A stretch of DNA of 64,000 nt from Shewanella sp. OMA3-2 (GCF_021513195.1 NZ_CP090974.1:2926001-2990000), one strand, 5' to 3'; shown: positions 7,944 through 18,290, counted from the stretch's first letter. The notes: a model not told the origin generated them from the sequence alone. Numbers and translations: made by a program.

Positions 7944-10172
7944 ATGTATTTGCCATTAGGCCTTAGGGCAAAAGTTATTATTCTGTCACTTTTTTTACTC
8001 TGCCTACCTTGGCTTGGGTATGAATATGTATGGGAAATGGAAAAGTACTTACGCCACGGGCAAGAAAAAACCCTAGAAGGTACCACTCAAGCGTTGGCAA
8101 CTGCACTACATGAACGTCCTAAACTGTTTGACAATCAAGCCAGTTTTTTAACTCAAGTGCAAAAGGGCCGAGACTTATACGCTTACCCGCTATCGGGGCC
8201 AATTCAACTTGACGGAAAATTAGAAGACTGGCAATTATACCGCCACCGAAAACTGCATTATGGTAAAGAACACATTGTTTATCAACAAAATGCGCAGCAA
8301 GACATCAACCTTAACTTTACCCATATGGTGGGGAAATACGGGGGTTATTTATATGGCTTTTTTGAGGTCAATGATGCAAATGTCATCTACCGCAGTAAGA
8401 ATAGTTTACGGGTTGATAGAAATGATCACTTAGTCATGGCAACTCTTGCCCCTAACAATTTATTTATGCGCTATGTGATTGCTAACACTAAAGATGGCTG
8501 GCTAAGCGCTTATCAGTTGCCTCAAGATCCAACACAATCAATGCCCGTCATTCCGGAAAATCGTATTCAAGGTCAGTGGCAAAAAACAGCCAATGGCTAC
8601 AATATTGAATTTCGAATTCCACTAGAGATGATTGGCAGTAAGCTCGGATTCGCTATTCATAATGTGGATGACAATGAAGTGCGCAATTTAACCTATATTG
8701 TAGGTACTTCAGCCACCACCTCAGTTGCAGAGTTAGGTACCGTTCTGGTGCCTTCGCCTGAAATTGAAAGTATAGTTAAAGGTATGGGCCACAATAGTTC
8801 ACGCATTTGGGTCGTCGATAATCATGGCAGAGTATTAGCTCGCTCGGGTGATATTCGAACATCAAGTAATACCTGGGACATTGATTTAGTCGATCCCAAA
8901 ACTGAAAGCGCTTGGGCGCACTTCCATAAACAATACTTATTACCCTTATATTATAAAATTCTCACTAGACCACCGCAGGATTTCATTGATTCATTACAGG
9001 ACTCAACTGAATTAAGTGGTAGCCATATTGAAAATGCCCTCGCAGGTAAACAAGCTTCAACTTGGCGATTAACCCCCGATAGTAAAGCCGTGGTATTAGC
9101 TGCTGCAAGCCCTATTTGGATTGATGACAAAGTGATGGGCGTTGTCATTGCCGAAGAAACAACTCACGGTATCCGTAGTTTGCGCAATCGAGCACTGGAA
9201 AAGCTATTTAACGTTATTCTCACTATTATGAGCATGGGCACATTAGCGTTATTCATTTTTGCATCGAGCATTTCTAGCCGAATTCGCCGCTTACGTGACC
9301 AAGCAGAATTAGCCATTGACAGCCAGGGACGGGTAAAACATCAAATAACCCCATCTAGAAACCGCGATGAAATTGGCGATCTATCACGCAGCTTTGCCAA
9401 TATTGTCGGTAGGTTAAGTCAGTATACTCACTACTTGGAAAACATGTCATCGCGGCTATCGCATGAACTACGTACCCCTGTCGCTGTGGTGCGCAGTTCT
9501 TTAGAACACCTCAGTAATCAAAGTTTAGATCAAACAAGTAAGAAATATGTCAATAGAGCGCAGGACGGGGTAAATCGGTTACATTTGATTTTAAATAACT
9601 TAACCGAAGCAACCAACCTAGAAGCCAGTTTATTGCATGCTGAACGCACCATCTTCCCATTAAAAAAGGTTATCGGCGGCTGTATGCAAGGTTATCAAAT
9701 GACCTATCCAGAACAGCGCTTTGACGTATTGATTGAAGATAAACTGATGATGTGTAATGGCGTGCCTGAATATATTGCTCAATTAATGGACAAGCTTATT
9801 AGTAATGCGATTGAGTTTAGCCATCCCGATACTGCTATTAGTGTCAGGCTAAATCAACACCACAAGCAGGCGATTTTAAAAGTCACCAATATCGGCCCCA
9901 AATTACCTGAAGACATGAGCGAGCAGATTTTTGAATCTATGGTTTCAATCAGGCCACAAATGCCAACAAACAAGCCCCACCTTGGTTTAGGCTTGTATAT
10001 CGCAAGATTAGTGACCGATTTTCACCATGGCACGATTAAAGCGAGTAATGTGAGTGGTAATGTTAGCCGTGTGTTAGAAAGTCAGACTGACAAAACGATT
10101 CCTCAATCAGATGAGCTTAATCAAAGCGGCGTTGAATTCCGTTTAATCTTACCCCTAGTGGAAACGGTATAA
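7944..10172 (+). CDS. pdsS: PdsS, sensor histidine kinase of the dedicated sortase system
   Basis: A 742-residue inner-membrane kinase. Membrane segments lie at about 8-27 and 421-442, enclosing a large periplasmic sensor. Residues about 85-245 of that sensor (IQLDGKLEDW ... YGFFEVND ... VDRNDHLVM ... NIEFRIPLEMIG) resemble a family 9 carbohydrate-binding module. A HAMP region (about 443-495) follows, then the H-box SRLSHELRTPVAVV with His507, the N-box KLISNAIEF (Asn near 620) and a glycine-rich HLGLGLYIARLV near 679. The first glycine box reads VTNIGPKLP, so the usual DxGxG aspartate is Asn. An AAAGGAAA site precedes the start. It is co-transcribed with pdsR. Confidence 0.92.
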   Translation: MYLPLGLRAKVIILSLFLLCLPWLGYEYVWEMEKYLRHGQEKTLEGTTQALATALHERPKLFDNQASFLTQVQKGRDLYAYPLSGPIQLDGKLEDWQLYRHRKLHYGKEHIVYQQNAQQDINLNFTHMVGKYGGYLYGFFEVNDANVIYRSKNSLRVDRNDHLVMATLAPNNLFMRYVIANTKDGWLSAYQLPQDPTQSMPVIPENRIQGQWQKTANGYNIEFRIPLEMIGSKLGFAIHNVDDNEVRNLTYIVGTSATTSVAELGTVLVPSPEIESIVKGMGHNSSRIWVVDNHGRVLARSGDIRTSSNTWDIDLVDPKTESAWAHFHKQYLLPLYYKILTRPPQDFIDSLQDSTELSGSHIENALAGKQASTWRLTPDSKAVVLAAASPIWIDDKVMGVVIAEETTHGIRSLRNRALEKLFNVILTIMSMGTLALFIFASSISSRIRRLRDQAELAIDSQGRVKHQITPSRNRDEIGDLSRSFANIVGRLSQYTHYLENMSSRLSHELRTPVAVVRSSLEHLSNQSLDQTSKKYVNRAQDGVNRLHLILNNLTEATNLEASLLHAERTIFPLKKVIGGCMQGYQMTYPEQRFDVLIEDKLMMCNGVPEYIAQLMDKLISNAIEFSHPDTAISVRLNQHHKQAILKVTNIGPKLPEDMSEQIFESMVSIRPQMPTNKPHLGLGLYIARLVTDFHHGTIKASNVSGNVSRVLESQTDKTIPQSDELNQSGVEFRLILPLVETV

Positions 10173-10222
10173 GCTTTCTGGCAAATGTAGTGGATATTAT
10201 CTCTCTTTAGCCTCTTTCATTT

Positions 10223-10246
10223 AGCCGTATAGATGTTAGGATGGCT
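10223..10246 (+). promoter_or_regulatory. Three tandem MetJ-type met boxes upstream of metC
   Basis: Three contiguous 8-mers, AGCCGTAT, AGATGTTA and GGATGGCT, match the met box consensus AGACGTCT at 6, 5 and 5 of 8 positions. Two or more adjacent boxes are needed for MetJ-SAM binding. The site ends 28 bases before the metC start, where a repressor would block RNA polymerase. Confidence 0.55.
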
Positions 10247-10274
10247 AAATAGGTTTTTAGTGGATAAATAAATA

Positions 10275-11465
10275 ATGAAAAAACACGGTAAACAAGCAAC
10301 CCAAATAGTCAGTTTAGGTCGGGACAAAAAATACACTAAAGGCATTATTAACCCGCCGGTATTTAGAGCATCGACAGTCGTGTTTGATACGATGGACGAC
10401 ATGCGTTTTGCCATTAAAAATAAAACTAATGGCGAATTATTCTACGGTCGTCGTGGTACGCCAACACACTTCGCCTTTCAAGAAGCTATTGCAGAGCTTG
10501 AAGGCGGCTTTGGCACTGCGCTATATCCATCGGGTGCTGGGGCTATTAGTGCCGCACTATTATCATTTCTAAAAAGTGGTGACCATTTGTTGATGGTCGA
10601 CACTGCCTATGAACCGACACGCGATTTATGCGACAAAATGCTCGCAGGATTTGGCATAGAAACCAGTTACTATGATCCTATGATAGGTGAAGGCATACGT
10701 GAACTAATTCGTCCAAATACTAAGGTGCTATTCCTGGAGTCACCAGGGTCTATCACCATGGAAGTACAAGATGTTCCAACACTCAGTCGCATAGCTCATG
10801 AACATAATATCCTTGTGATGCTGGATAACACTTGGGCTTCACCGATTAATTCTCGCCCGTTTGAAATGGGCGTTGATATCTCTATTCAAGCCGCGACTAA
10901 ATACATTGTGGGTCATTCTGATGTGATGATGGGTACAGCAACAGCAAACGAGGTTCACTGGCCACAATTACGTGAAAACAGCTACTTAATGGGACAGACA
11001 ACCTCACCCGACGATGTCTTTTTAGCAGCCAGAGGCTTACGCACATTGGGCGTTCGCATGGCGCAGCACCACAAAAATGGTCTTGAAGTGGCTAATTGGT
11101 TAGCAAAACGCCCTGAAGTTGACCATGTCAGACATCCTACATTTGAAACATGCCCAGGTCATGAATTCTTTAAACGTGACTTCACCAGTGCTAATGGGTT
11201 ATTTTCATTCGTACTAAAAGATGGCGATCTCAGAAGCATTACCGCTTTTGTTGAAAACATGCAGCATTTTAAAATGGGCTTTTCTTGGGGAGGCTTTGAG
11301 AGTTTAATTTTAGGTGTTTTCGGTATCGATAAAATAAGATCTGCAACTCAATGGGATAGCAGTAAACCGCTTATTCGCTTGCATATTGGTCTTGAAGACA
11401 CTGAAGATTTAATCGCCGATCTTGAACGCGCTTTTGAGCGATATAATCAAGCGATTGCTAAGTAA
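10275..11465 (+). CDS. metC: Cystathionine beta-lyase
   Basis: A 396-residue cytoplasmic enzyme of the Cys/Met PLP-dependent family. It splits cystathionine to homocysteine, pyruvate and ammonia in methionine synthesis. Visible features: FYGRRGTPTH near the N-terminus, the PLP phosphate and substrate region LYPSGAGAISAAL, the aspartate in VMLDNTWASP that pairs with the pyridine nitrogen, and the PLP-binding Lys209 in IQAATKYIVGHSDVMMG. The C-terminal FKMGFSWGGFESL is typical of MetC rather than MetB. Length is normal. Tandem MetJ-like boxes stand upstream and a strong bidirectional terminator follows, so it is a single-gene unit. Confidence 0.93.
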   Translation: MKKHGKQATQIVSLGRDKKYTKGIINPPVFRASTVVFDTMDDMRFAIKNKTNGELFYGRRGTPTHFAFQEAIAELEGGFGTALYPSGAGAISAALLSFLKSGDHLLMVDTAYEPTRDLCDKMLAGFGIETSYYDPMIGEGIRELIRPNTKVLFLESPGSITMEVQDVPTLSRIAHEHNILVMLDNTWASPINSRPFEMGVDISIQAATKYIVGHSDVMMGTATANEVHWPQLRENSYLMGQTTSPDDVFLAARGLRTLGVRMAQHHKNGLEVANWLAKRPEVDHVRHPTFETCPGHEFFKRDFTSANGLFSFVLKDGDLRSITAFVENMQHFKMGFSWGGFESLILGVFGIDKIRSATQWDSSKPLIRLHIGLEDTEDLIADLERAFERYNQAIAK

Positions 11466-11493
11466 CTTCAGCTCAAAATAATCAACAACTATC

Positions 11494-11530
11494 AAATAGG
11501 CCGCACCAATATTGGTGCGGCCTATTTTGT
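11494..11530. terminator. Bidirectional terminator between metC and creA
   Basis: A perfect 17-bp inverted repeat (AAATAGGCCGCACCAAT at 11494-11510 and its complement at 11511-11527) has T-rich ends in both directions. It sits between the convergent metC and creA stops. Confidence 0.9.
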
Positions 11531-11550
11531 TATGCTATCTAAATATAACC

Positions 11551-12030
11551 TTAATTTTTACTGTCGATTTTCAATGAATCCCATGCTTGAGTACCATAAA
11601 GCGGTACCGTTGATAAAGCATGCTTATGGCTGCCGTTGGTCTCTTTAGTTGAATAAGATAAATACAATAAGGTTTGATTTTCTCTGTCCAAAATCCGTCT
11701 AACTTTTAAGCTTTTAAATAAAATGCTTAACGACTCTTTAAAGACCACTTCACCACTTTTACTGGTATCTATGTCAGCTAAATCATTTGCTGAAATAGGT
11801 CCAGTTTGACGGCAACTAATGCTCATATCAGAAGGATCAGCAAAGTCTAAATCAGCTTTAATACGGCTAATATGACAAGTCACACCTGGTATTTTAGGGT
11901 CATGCTTTGCGTCAATAATCACATCTTTGGTAGTAAATAGCCCTAAGCTTACTTTACCGACATCGTCACTGCAGCTCATCATTAATCCGCTCAGTGCGAC
12001 TAAAGCAACTAATTTCACCTTAATATTCAT
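11551..12030 (-). CDS. creA: CreA family protein (DUF1448), exported
   Basis: A 159-residue protein of the CreA family, whose function is not established. Family signatures are VSLGLFTTKDVIIDAKHDPK, then IPGVTCHISRIKADLDF and GEVVFKESLSILFKSLKVRR. The N-terminus is a signal peptide ending in LSGLMMSC, which could be a lipobox (less than ideal) and would make it a lipoprotein. Its ATG overlaps the yegD stop by one base (TAATG) with GGAAA in the yegD tail, so it is translationally coupled to yegD. In E. coli creA sits with the creBCD genes, so this partnership is different. Confidence 0.88.
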   Translation of the reverse strand: MNIKVKLVALVALSGLMMSCSDDVGKVSLGLFTTKDVIIDAKHDPKIPGVTCHISRIKADLDFADPSDMSISCRQTGPISANDLADIDTSKSGEVVFKESLSILFKSLKVRRILDRENQTLLYLSYSTKETNGSHKHALSTVPLYGTQAWDSLKIDSKN

Positions 12031-13427
12031 TAAATTTCCTTAAAATATTGTTGTGCCATACGCGTTAACCCTGCGGTTACAGAACCAAAGTGATCACCCA
12101 CCACCACGTGTGCTTGAGGATACACTTTGGCAATTTGTTTGTATATTGCAGGGCTTCTAGCGGTACCGCCAGTGATATAGACAATATCAGGGTTATCTAA
12201 CACATTACCCTGACTATCAAGGCTACTCATAGCCTGACGCATTAATTGACTAACTTTATCCAGTGACGGCGCAATGGCTTGTTCAAACTGCTCGACACTG
12301 ACCTCGATAGTTAAGCCATTCTCCACAAATGACAGCGCGGCTATATTAACAGTGGAATCAGTTAACGCCACTTTAGCAAGCTCAGCTTGACGCACCACTT
12401 GAAAGCTCATTTGATTTTTTTGAATGGTTAATAAACGCTGCAGTAATTCAGGCTGTTCGGCGCCATTAATCAAGGTTTCGATTAATTTCTTGCTGGACAA
12501 ATGATAAAAATCTCGTTGGGCGCTAATATCATTAACGGCAACAGCATTCCAAAACAAATTCGAAGGGATAGGCTTGCCATCTAACATAGTACTGCCACTG
12601 CCAAAACTTGGCATAAAGCCTTGCATTGCAAGGGCTATATCAAGGTCATTACCGCCTATACGTTGCCCGCTGTGACCCAAACAGTCTTGATCTCGTTGTT
12701 GGTTATTCATTAACTCAGGGCCCATTTTTACTAATGAGCAATCTGTGGTACCACCACCGACATCGACAACTAATACATTGGCTGACTTGTTAAGCGTTGA
12801 TTCAAAATCCATTCCTGCGGCAAGTGGTTCAAATAAAAATCCTACCGAGCTAAAGCCTGCTCTCATAGCCGCTAAAGTTAAAATGGCTTCTGCTTGTTGA
12901 TTGCTTTGTTCACCACCAATACCTTGAAAGTTAACGGGACGGCCAATCATCGCATGGGTAGCCGTACTTAGGCCTTTAGCCGTGAGCTGTTGATCTACAC
13001 GTTGTTTAACGTGTTGCATCATCAAGGTGACGATATCCTCAAATAAAGCCACTTGTTCAGCTCTAAGCCCTGTCGCGCCCAAAAAAGACTTTGGCGAACG
13101 CACATAAAAACCTTCCTCAGGCATTTCAAGATAAGCATCAATCGCGGCTTGACCAACAAATACAGCGGGTTCATCAACCAATAAATCGAGTTCATGACGA
13201 ATTATTTTCGCCCGCATTAATTGGGAGCTACGTAAATGAGAAAATTCAGCTTTTAAGGCTTCAGGTAAACCGTTATAAACGGCCTCAGCAATCAACTCAC
13301 GGTCCATGGCATAGAGCGTCGAGGGCATATAACTCGAATTTTCACTAAGGGGGATTAACTCTATTTGCTCATTAATCCAAGCCCCAACTGAACAATTGGC
13401 ACTGCCATAATCGAAACCCACTATCAT
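12030..13427 (-). CDS. yegD: YegD, Hsp70-like chaperone-family ATPase
   Basis: A 465-residue actin/Hsp70-fold protein of the YegD family. It has the phosphate-1 motif VGFDYGSANCSVGAW at the N-terminus, phosphate-2 VLVVDVGGGTTDCSLV and an adenosine motif DIVYITGGTARSPAIYKQI. There is no long C-terminal substrate-binding domain as in DnaK, so it is a shortened Hsp70 relative. Substrates are unknown. The length agrees with E. coli YegD (about 450). It is the first gene of a two-gene unit with creA. Confidence 0.92.
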   Translation of the reverse strand: MIVGFDYGSANCSVGAWINEQIELIPLSENSSYMPSTLYAMDRELIAEAVYNGLPEALKAEFSHLRSSQLMRAKIIRHELDLLVDEPAVFVGQAAIDAYLEMPEEGFYVRSPKSFLGATGLRAEQVALFEDIVTLMMQHVKQRVDQQLTAKGLSTATHAMIGRPVNFQGIGGEQSNQQAEAILTLAAMRAGFSSVGFLFEPLAAGMDFESTLNKSANVLVVDVGGGTTDCSLVKMGPELMNNQQRDQDCLGHSGQRIGGNDLDIALAMQGFMPSFGSGSTMLDGKPIPSNLFWNAVAVNDISAQRDFYHLSSKKLIETLINGAEQPELLQRLLTIQKNQMSFQVVRQAELAKVALTDSTVNIAALSFVENGLTIEVSVEQFEQAIAPSLDKVSQLMRQAMSSLDSQGNVLDNPDIVYITGGTARSPAIYKQIAKVYPQAHVVVGDHFGSVTAGLTRMAQQYFKEI

Positions 13428-13781
13428 GAATAAACTCGCTTAAAAAAATCAAACGAACAAATTACCACACTCAAGCCGTAAATGGATAATTTTTAGCATG
13501 AAGATGAGTTGAGTGATGGATTTTAAAACATTAGCGGGATCTAGATTTAACTTGGAATTAAAACTGACATAAGTCGATAACATGACATCAACCTAACCTC
13601 TACTTAGGTTAAAAAATCAATAAATCACCATGAGACCACTTAAATCTAAGTATTAACTTGTTAACGTTGAATCGAATGTTAACACCCGCTCACCAAGTGC
13701 AAGTTAACGAGGTTAATATACACAATCTATCAAACCAGACTCACCTAAGAGTCAAGTATGGCTACAGGTTATTCCCTTAAC
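13428..13781. other. Intergenic region upstream of yegD
   Basis: These 350 bases separate the start of yegD from the terminator of topA, both on the minus strand. They must hold the yegD promoter. I found no coding frame with a ribosome binding site and no repeat or operator I can name. Confidence 0.4.
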
Positions 13782-13810
13782 AAAAACGCCATCAAAATGA
13801 TGGCGTTTTT
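13782..13810 (-). terminator. Terminator after topA
   Basis: AAAAACGCCATC (13782-13793) and GATGGCGTTTTT (13799-13810) pair around a short AAAAT loop, giving a U-run in the minus direction 22 bases past the topA stop. Confidence 0.88.
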
Positions 13811-13831
13811 AAATTAAGCATTAAGCAAAAA

Positions 13832-16477
13832 CTACTTTTTAGTTTTTTTCTTAGGCGACTTTGTCGACTCAGTTACCCACTTGCCACCAATAAACTTAGA
13901 TGACCAACCTGTGGCTTTACCGTCTACGTCGGTAGCAACATATTGCTCTTTCGTTTTACGGCTAAATCTAACAGAAGCTTTGTTGCCATCATCATCTTCA
14001 ACGGGTGCATCGGCCAAAAAGGCATACTTGTCCCATAATAGATCTCGATATTGAACCAACTCTTCAACTAGCGGCGCACGGGTTTCACGGGATTTAGGGA
14101 ACGTGCTTGCGGCTAAGAATATGCCAGCAGCCCCATCACGTAATACAAAATGCGCATCCGACTTAGTACACTTAAGATCCGGTAAGAAAATAGGATCTTC
14201 TTTTGGTGGTGCCGCTTCACCGCTTCTTAACAGTTTACGGGTGTTTTTACATTCAGTATTGGTACAACCAAAGTATTTACCAAAACGGCCATTTTTCAGT
14301 TCCATATCATGACTGCAACGATCACACTCAATCAAAGGTCCTTCATAGCCTTTTATTTTAAACTGACCTTTTTCAATCTCGTATCCATCACAGCTTGGGT
14401 TATTACCACAAACATGCAGTTTACGTGACTCGTCAATTAAATAGCTGTCCATTGCGGTACCGCATTTACCACAACGGTGCTTGGCACGAAGCGCATCGGT
14501 TTCAGCATCTTCATTATCACTAATGGCTTCATCACCAGGAGTTAAGTTAACCGTAGTTTTGCATCGCTCTTTAGGTGGTAATGCATAACCACTACACCCT
14601 AAAAACACCCCTGTTGAGCCGGTACGAATACCCATTTTTCGTTGACATGTTGGACACTCAATATCGGTCAGCACTGGGTCGTTTAAACGCATGCCACCTT
14701 CAGTTGGGTCCATTTCTGCCATTAACAGTTGCTTGGTAAAATCACCATAGAAGCCATCGAGTACTTTTTTCCAATCTAACTTACCCTGAGCAACATCATC
14801 AAGAGTTTGTTCCATACTGGCGGTAAAGTCATAGCTCATTAAATCTTTAAAGCTTTCAACTAAACGCTCACTGACAATTTCGCCCATTTTTTCAGCAAAG
14901 AAACGGCGATTATCTACTCGTACATAACCACGGTCTTGAATAGTTGAAATAATAGTCGCATAAGTTGAAGGTCGACCAATACCACGCTTCTCCAACTCTT
15001 TTACTAATGATGCCTCACCGTAACGAGCCGGTGGTTTAGTAAAATGTTGTTTGGGTAAAAGTTGATCAAGCGTTAGTACATCACCCACTTCTACTACAGG
15101 TAATGTACTAGTGTCTTCGTTTTTCTTGCTCATTGGCGGTTGTACACGTGTCCAACCGTCAAAGCGCAATGTACGACCACTGGCTTTTAATTCATAATCG
15201 CCGGCAACCACAGTTAACCGTGTGGCATCATATTGAGCCGGTGTCATTTGACACGCCACAAATTGACGCCAAATTAGTTCATAAAGACGTTGAGCGTCAC
15301 GCTCCATATCCGTCATTGACGCCGATTGCACATCCACATTTGAAGGACGAATAGCTTCATGCGCCTCTTGGGCACCTTCTTTGCTACCATAACGAATAGG
15401 ATCTGCAGGTAAATACTTGGCACCAAATTCTTTGCCAATCATCTCACGCACATTTTCTACCGCTTCTTGGCTCAGGTTGGTTGAGTCAGTACGCATATAA
15501 GTAATATGCCTGGCTTCATACAACCGCTGCGCCATCATCATGGTTTTTTTAACGCCATAACCCAAACGTGTACTTGCCGCTTGTTGCAGTGTAGAGGTGA
15601 TATAAGGTGCAGAAGGCTTGCTTGATGTCGCTTTATCTTCGCGGTTAGCAACCTTGTAAGTCGCCCCTTTTAACGCATCAACCGCAACTTTTGCCTGAGC
15701 TTCATTAATGGGTTCAAATGCCGCTGATTGATATTTCAACACCTGCATTTTCAACTGTTCAGCTTTACTGGTGTTCAAGTCCGCGTGAATGTCCCAAAAC
15801 TCTTCAGGAACAAACGCTTTAATTTCACTTTCTCGCTCAACCACTAATCTAACAGCAACAGATTGCACTCGACCAGCGGATAAACCCCGTGCGACTTTTT
15901 TCCACAACAGTGGCGACACCATAAAACCTACAACACGGTCGAGGAAACGACGCGCTTGTTGGGCATTCACCATATTGGTGTCTAATGTAGATGGCTTACT
16001 AAAAGCATCTTGAATTGCTGATTGAGTGATTTCATTAAACACCACTCGTTGATACCGTGAAGCATCACCACCGATAATTTCCTGTAAATGCCAGGCGATA
16101 GCTTCCCCTTCACGGTCCAAATCGGTTGCGAGATAGATTTGGTCAGCGGACTCTGCGAGTGCTTTTAATTCTTTCACTACCTTTTCTTTACCAGGTAGTA
16201 TTGCATATTTCGCTGCCCAGCCTTTTTCAGGGTTAATCCCCATGCGGCCAACAAGCGCTTGTTTATCTCTAGCCTGCTTATATATAGCTTTGGCTTCTGG
16301 TGACATCTTACGGACTTCTGCAGCAGTTTTTGCTGGAGGAGTGCCATCAGACGTGGATGAAGTCGGTAAATCACGGATGTGACCTACGCTCGACTTCACG
16401 ATGAAATCTTTACCAAGATACTTATTAATTGTCTTGGCTTTAGCCGGCGATTCGACAATAACTAACGATTTACCCAT
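13832..16477 (-). CDS. topA: DNA topoisomerase I
   Basis: An 881-residue type IA topoisomerase that relaxes negative supercoils. The TOPRIM domain is at the N-terminus ([20 protein letters not shown] and [18 protein letters not shown]). The active-site Tyr lies in [14 protein letters not shown], and [20 protein letters not shown] is the conserved motif of domain III/IV. The C-terminal region has three zinc-ribbon modules ([38 protein letters not shown]) and ends in a lysine-rich tail. Length is close to the E. coli enzyme (865). Start at 16477. It is followed by a strong terminator. Confidence 0.97.
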   Translation of the reverse strand: MGKSLVIVESPAKAKTINKYLGKDFIVKSSVGHIRDLPTSSTSDGTPPAKTAAEVRKMSPEAKAIYKQARDKQALVGRMGINPEKGWAAKYAILPGKEKVVKELKALAESADQIYLATDLDREGEAIAWHLQEIIGGDASRYQRVVFNEITQSAIQDAFSKPSTLDTNMVNAQQARRFLDRVVGFMVSPLLWKKVARGLSAGRVQSVAVRLVVERESEIKAFVPEEFWDIHADLNTSKAEQLKMQVLKYQSAAFEPINEAQAKVAVDALKGATYKVANREDKATSSKPSAPYITSTLQQAASTRLGYGVKKTMMMAQRLYEARHITYMRTDSTNLSQEAVENVREMIGKEFGAKYLPADPIRYGSKEGAQEAHEAIRPSNVDVQSASMTDMERDAQRLYELIWRQFVACQMTPAQYDATRLTVVAGDYELKASGRTLRFDGWTRVQPPMSKKNEDTSTLPVVEVGDVLTLDQLLPKQHFTKPPARYGEASLVKELEKRGIGRPSTYATIISTIQDRGYVRVDNRRFFAEKMGEIVSERLVESFKDLMSYDFTASMEQTLDDVAQGKLDWKKVLDGFYGDFTKQLLMAEMDPTEGGMRLNDPVLTDIECPTCQRKMGIRTGSTGVFLGCSGYALPPKERCKTTVNLTPGDEAISDNEDAETDALRAKHRCGKCGTAMDSYLIDESRKLHVCGNNPSCDGYEIEKGQFKIKGYEGPLIECDRCSHDMELKNGRFGKYFGCTNTECKNTRKLLRSGEAAPPKEDPIFLPDLKCTKSDAHFVLRDGAAGIFLAASTFPKSRETRAPLVEELVQYRDLLWDKYAFLADAPVEDDDGNKASVRFSRKTKEQYVATDVDGKATGWSSKFIGGKWVTESTKSPKKKTKK

Positions 16478-16835
16478 AGTTTGATTTGCGCCAAATAGTC
16501 TCAGAAAATAACAAAATTGATTCCATATATAGAGTGTTGCGGCAAGACTTTCAAGTAAATCTGGTTTTTATCTGCATTAATGAGCAATTTTCCAGCCAAA
16601 AATAAAAAAAATGAAAAATAATATGCGATTTTTAAAACTAATTTCTCAAAAAAACACTTTTGAGAGCAACTTGAGTGCATTTTTAGTCAAAAAAGCCCAA
16701 TTGAACAAAAACCAAACAGCTTGTTAACCCTCTTAGCTTGCGTATACTTGCGGTAATTTAGTCATTTCTTACATGCAAATTTAACGTTATTTCCATGTCG
16801 AAATCATAATAACAATAATCAATGAAGGATTAGCC
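16478..16835. other. Divergent topA/astB intergenic region
   Basis: 358 bases between divergent starts. An AT-rich block with A-runs occupies about 16595-16640. A plausible astB promoter lies at 16721-16748. I see no ArgR-type palindrome good enough to report and no small gene. Confidence 0.4.
16721..16748 (+). promoter_or_regulatory. Sigma-70 type promoter for astB
   Basis: TTGTTA (16721-16726) and TATACT (16743-16748) are separated by 16 bases, placing a transcription start about 80 bases before the astB ATG. Confidence 0.5.
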
Positions 16836-18170
16836 ATGAAGCAATTTGAAGCAAATTTTGATGGATTAGTAGGCCCGACTCATAATTATGCCGGTTTATC
16901 ATTTGGTAATGTGGCATCGTATTCTAATGCCGCACAAGCCTCCAATCCAAAAGCAGCTGCCAAACAAGGGTTATTAAAAGCTAAAGCGCTTGCAGACTTA
17001 GGTATGGTACAAGGTGTACTCGCACCTCAGGAGCGCCCAGACCTTTATACACTGCGTAGAATTGGTTTTAGCGGAACAGATTCAGAAGTAATACAAAAAG
17101 CCGCTGAGCAAGCCCCTGCGTTACTAAACGCTTGTTGCAGTGCCTCAAGTATGTGGACTGCCAATGCGGCAACAGTATCACCTTCCGCAGATACCCGTGA
17201 TGGAAAAGTGCACTTTACCCCAGCTAATTTGGTGGATAAATTGCATCGAAGTATTGAACCGCTAACTACCGGAAGCATATTAAAAGCAACATTTAATAAC
17301 GACCGATATTTCAAACATCATCTACATTTACCTGAGCATGCCAACTTTGGTGATGAAGGCGCTGCCAATCACACTCGTTTATGCAGTGATTACGGTAAAG
17401 CCGGTGTTGAGTTATTTGTCTATGGTCAAAGTGCAACAAATCCCAATGCGCCAAAACCCAAAAATTTTCCAGCACGTCAAACATTAGAAGCATCACAAGC
17501 TGTCGCACGTTTGCACCAACTTGAAGATGAAAGCTGTGTTTTCATGCAACAAAATCCTGATGTGATTGATCAAGGTGTGTTTCACAACGATGTTATTTCA
17601 GTCGGTAACCAGAATGTGCTGTTTTATCATGAGCAGGCATTTTTAAATACTGAGGCAAAATTTGCTGAAATTCGTCAAAAAATGAATTCAGAAGTACATT
17701 TTATTAAAGTGTCTACCGATCAAGTATCTATTGATGATGCGGTTAAAAGCTACTTATTCAATACTCAAATCATCACTTTACCTAATGGTGAAATGGCCAT
17801 CATTGCGCCGACTAACTGCCAAGAAAACCCAGCGGTATTCGCATATTTAAATCAACTTGTTACCTTGGGTACTCCCATTACACAGGTTAAATACTTTGAT
17901 GTAAAACAAAGTATGCAAAATGGCGGCGGACCGGCATGTCTTCGTCTTCGTGTTGCAATGAATGAGTTAGAAATTGAAGCGGTCAATCAACACACCATAA
18001 TGAATGACAACTTGTTTACACGTTTAAACACATGGGTTGATAAGCATTACCGCGATAGCCTAACTGTTGCAGATTTAGCTGACCCTCAGTTGATCATTGA
18101 GTCTCGCACGTCATTAGATGAATTAACCCAAATATTGAAATTGGGTAGTGTGTATCAGTTCCAGAAATAG
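16836..18170 (+). CDS. astB: N-succinylarginine dihydrolase
   Basis: A 444-residue enzyme of the arginine succinyltransferase pathway. It hydrolyses succinylarginine to succinylornithine, carbon dioxide and ammonia. The N-terminus [20 protein letters not shown] and the C-terminal [19 protein letters not shown] with its nucleophilic Cys are diagnostic. [14 protein letters not shown] and [19 protein letters not shown] supply other active-site residues. The length matches E. coli AstB (447). The ribosome binding site is AAGGAT. It stands alone here, without astA, astC, astD or astE, so the rest of the pathway must be elsewhere. Confidence 0.97.
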   Translation: MKQFEANFDGLVGPTHNYAGLSFGNVASYSNAAQASNPKAAAKQGLLKAKALADLGMVQGVLAPQERPDLYTLRRIGFSGTDSEVIQKAAEQAPALLNACCSASSMWTANAATVSPSADTRDGKVHFTPANLVDKLHRSIEPLTTGSILKATFNNDRYFKHHLHLPEHANFGDEGAANHTRLCSDYGKAGVELFVYGQSATNPNAPKPKNFPARQTLEASQAVARLHQLEDESCVFMQQNPDVIDQGVFHNDVISVGNQNVLFYHEQAFLNTEAKFAEIRQKMNSEVHFIKVSTDQVSIDDAVKSYLFNTQIITLPNGEMAIIAPTNCQENPAVFAYLNQLVTLGTPITQVKYFDVKQSMQNGGGPACLRLRVAMNELEIEAVNQHTIMNDNLFTRLNTWVDKHYRDSLTVADLADPQLIIESRTSLDELTQILKLGSVYQFQK

Positions 18171-18188
18171 TTGACTTGATTGTGGTAT

Positions 18189-18224
18189 AAAAATGGCCAT
18201 CGTGATTAGCGATGGCCATTTTTA
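18189..18224 (+). terminator. Terminator after astB
   Basis: AAAAATGGCCATCG and CGATGGCCATTTTT pair around TGATTAG. The T-run follows directly, about 20 bases past the astB stop. Confidence 0.9.
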
Positions 18225-18290
18225 TTGAAAGATAATCTTGTGGAAACATAAACATAGATCTATTTATTCAAGTCTCTTTTTTACGTAAAT

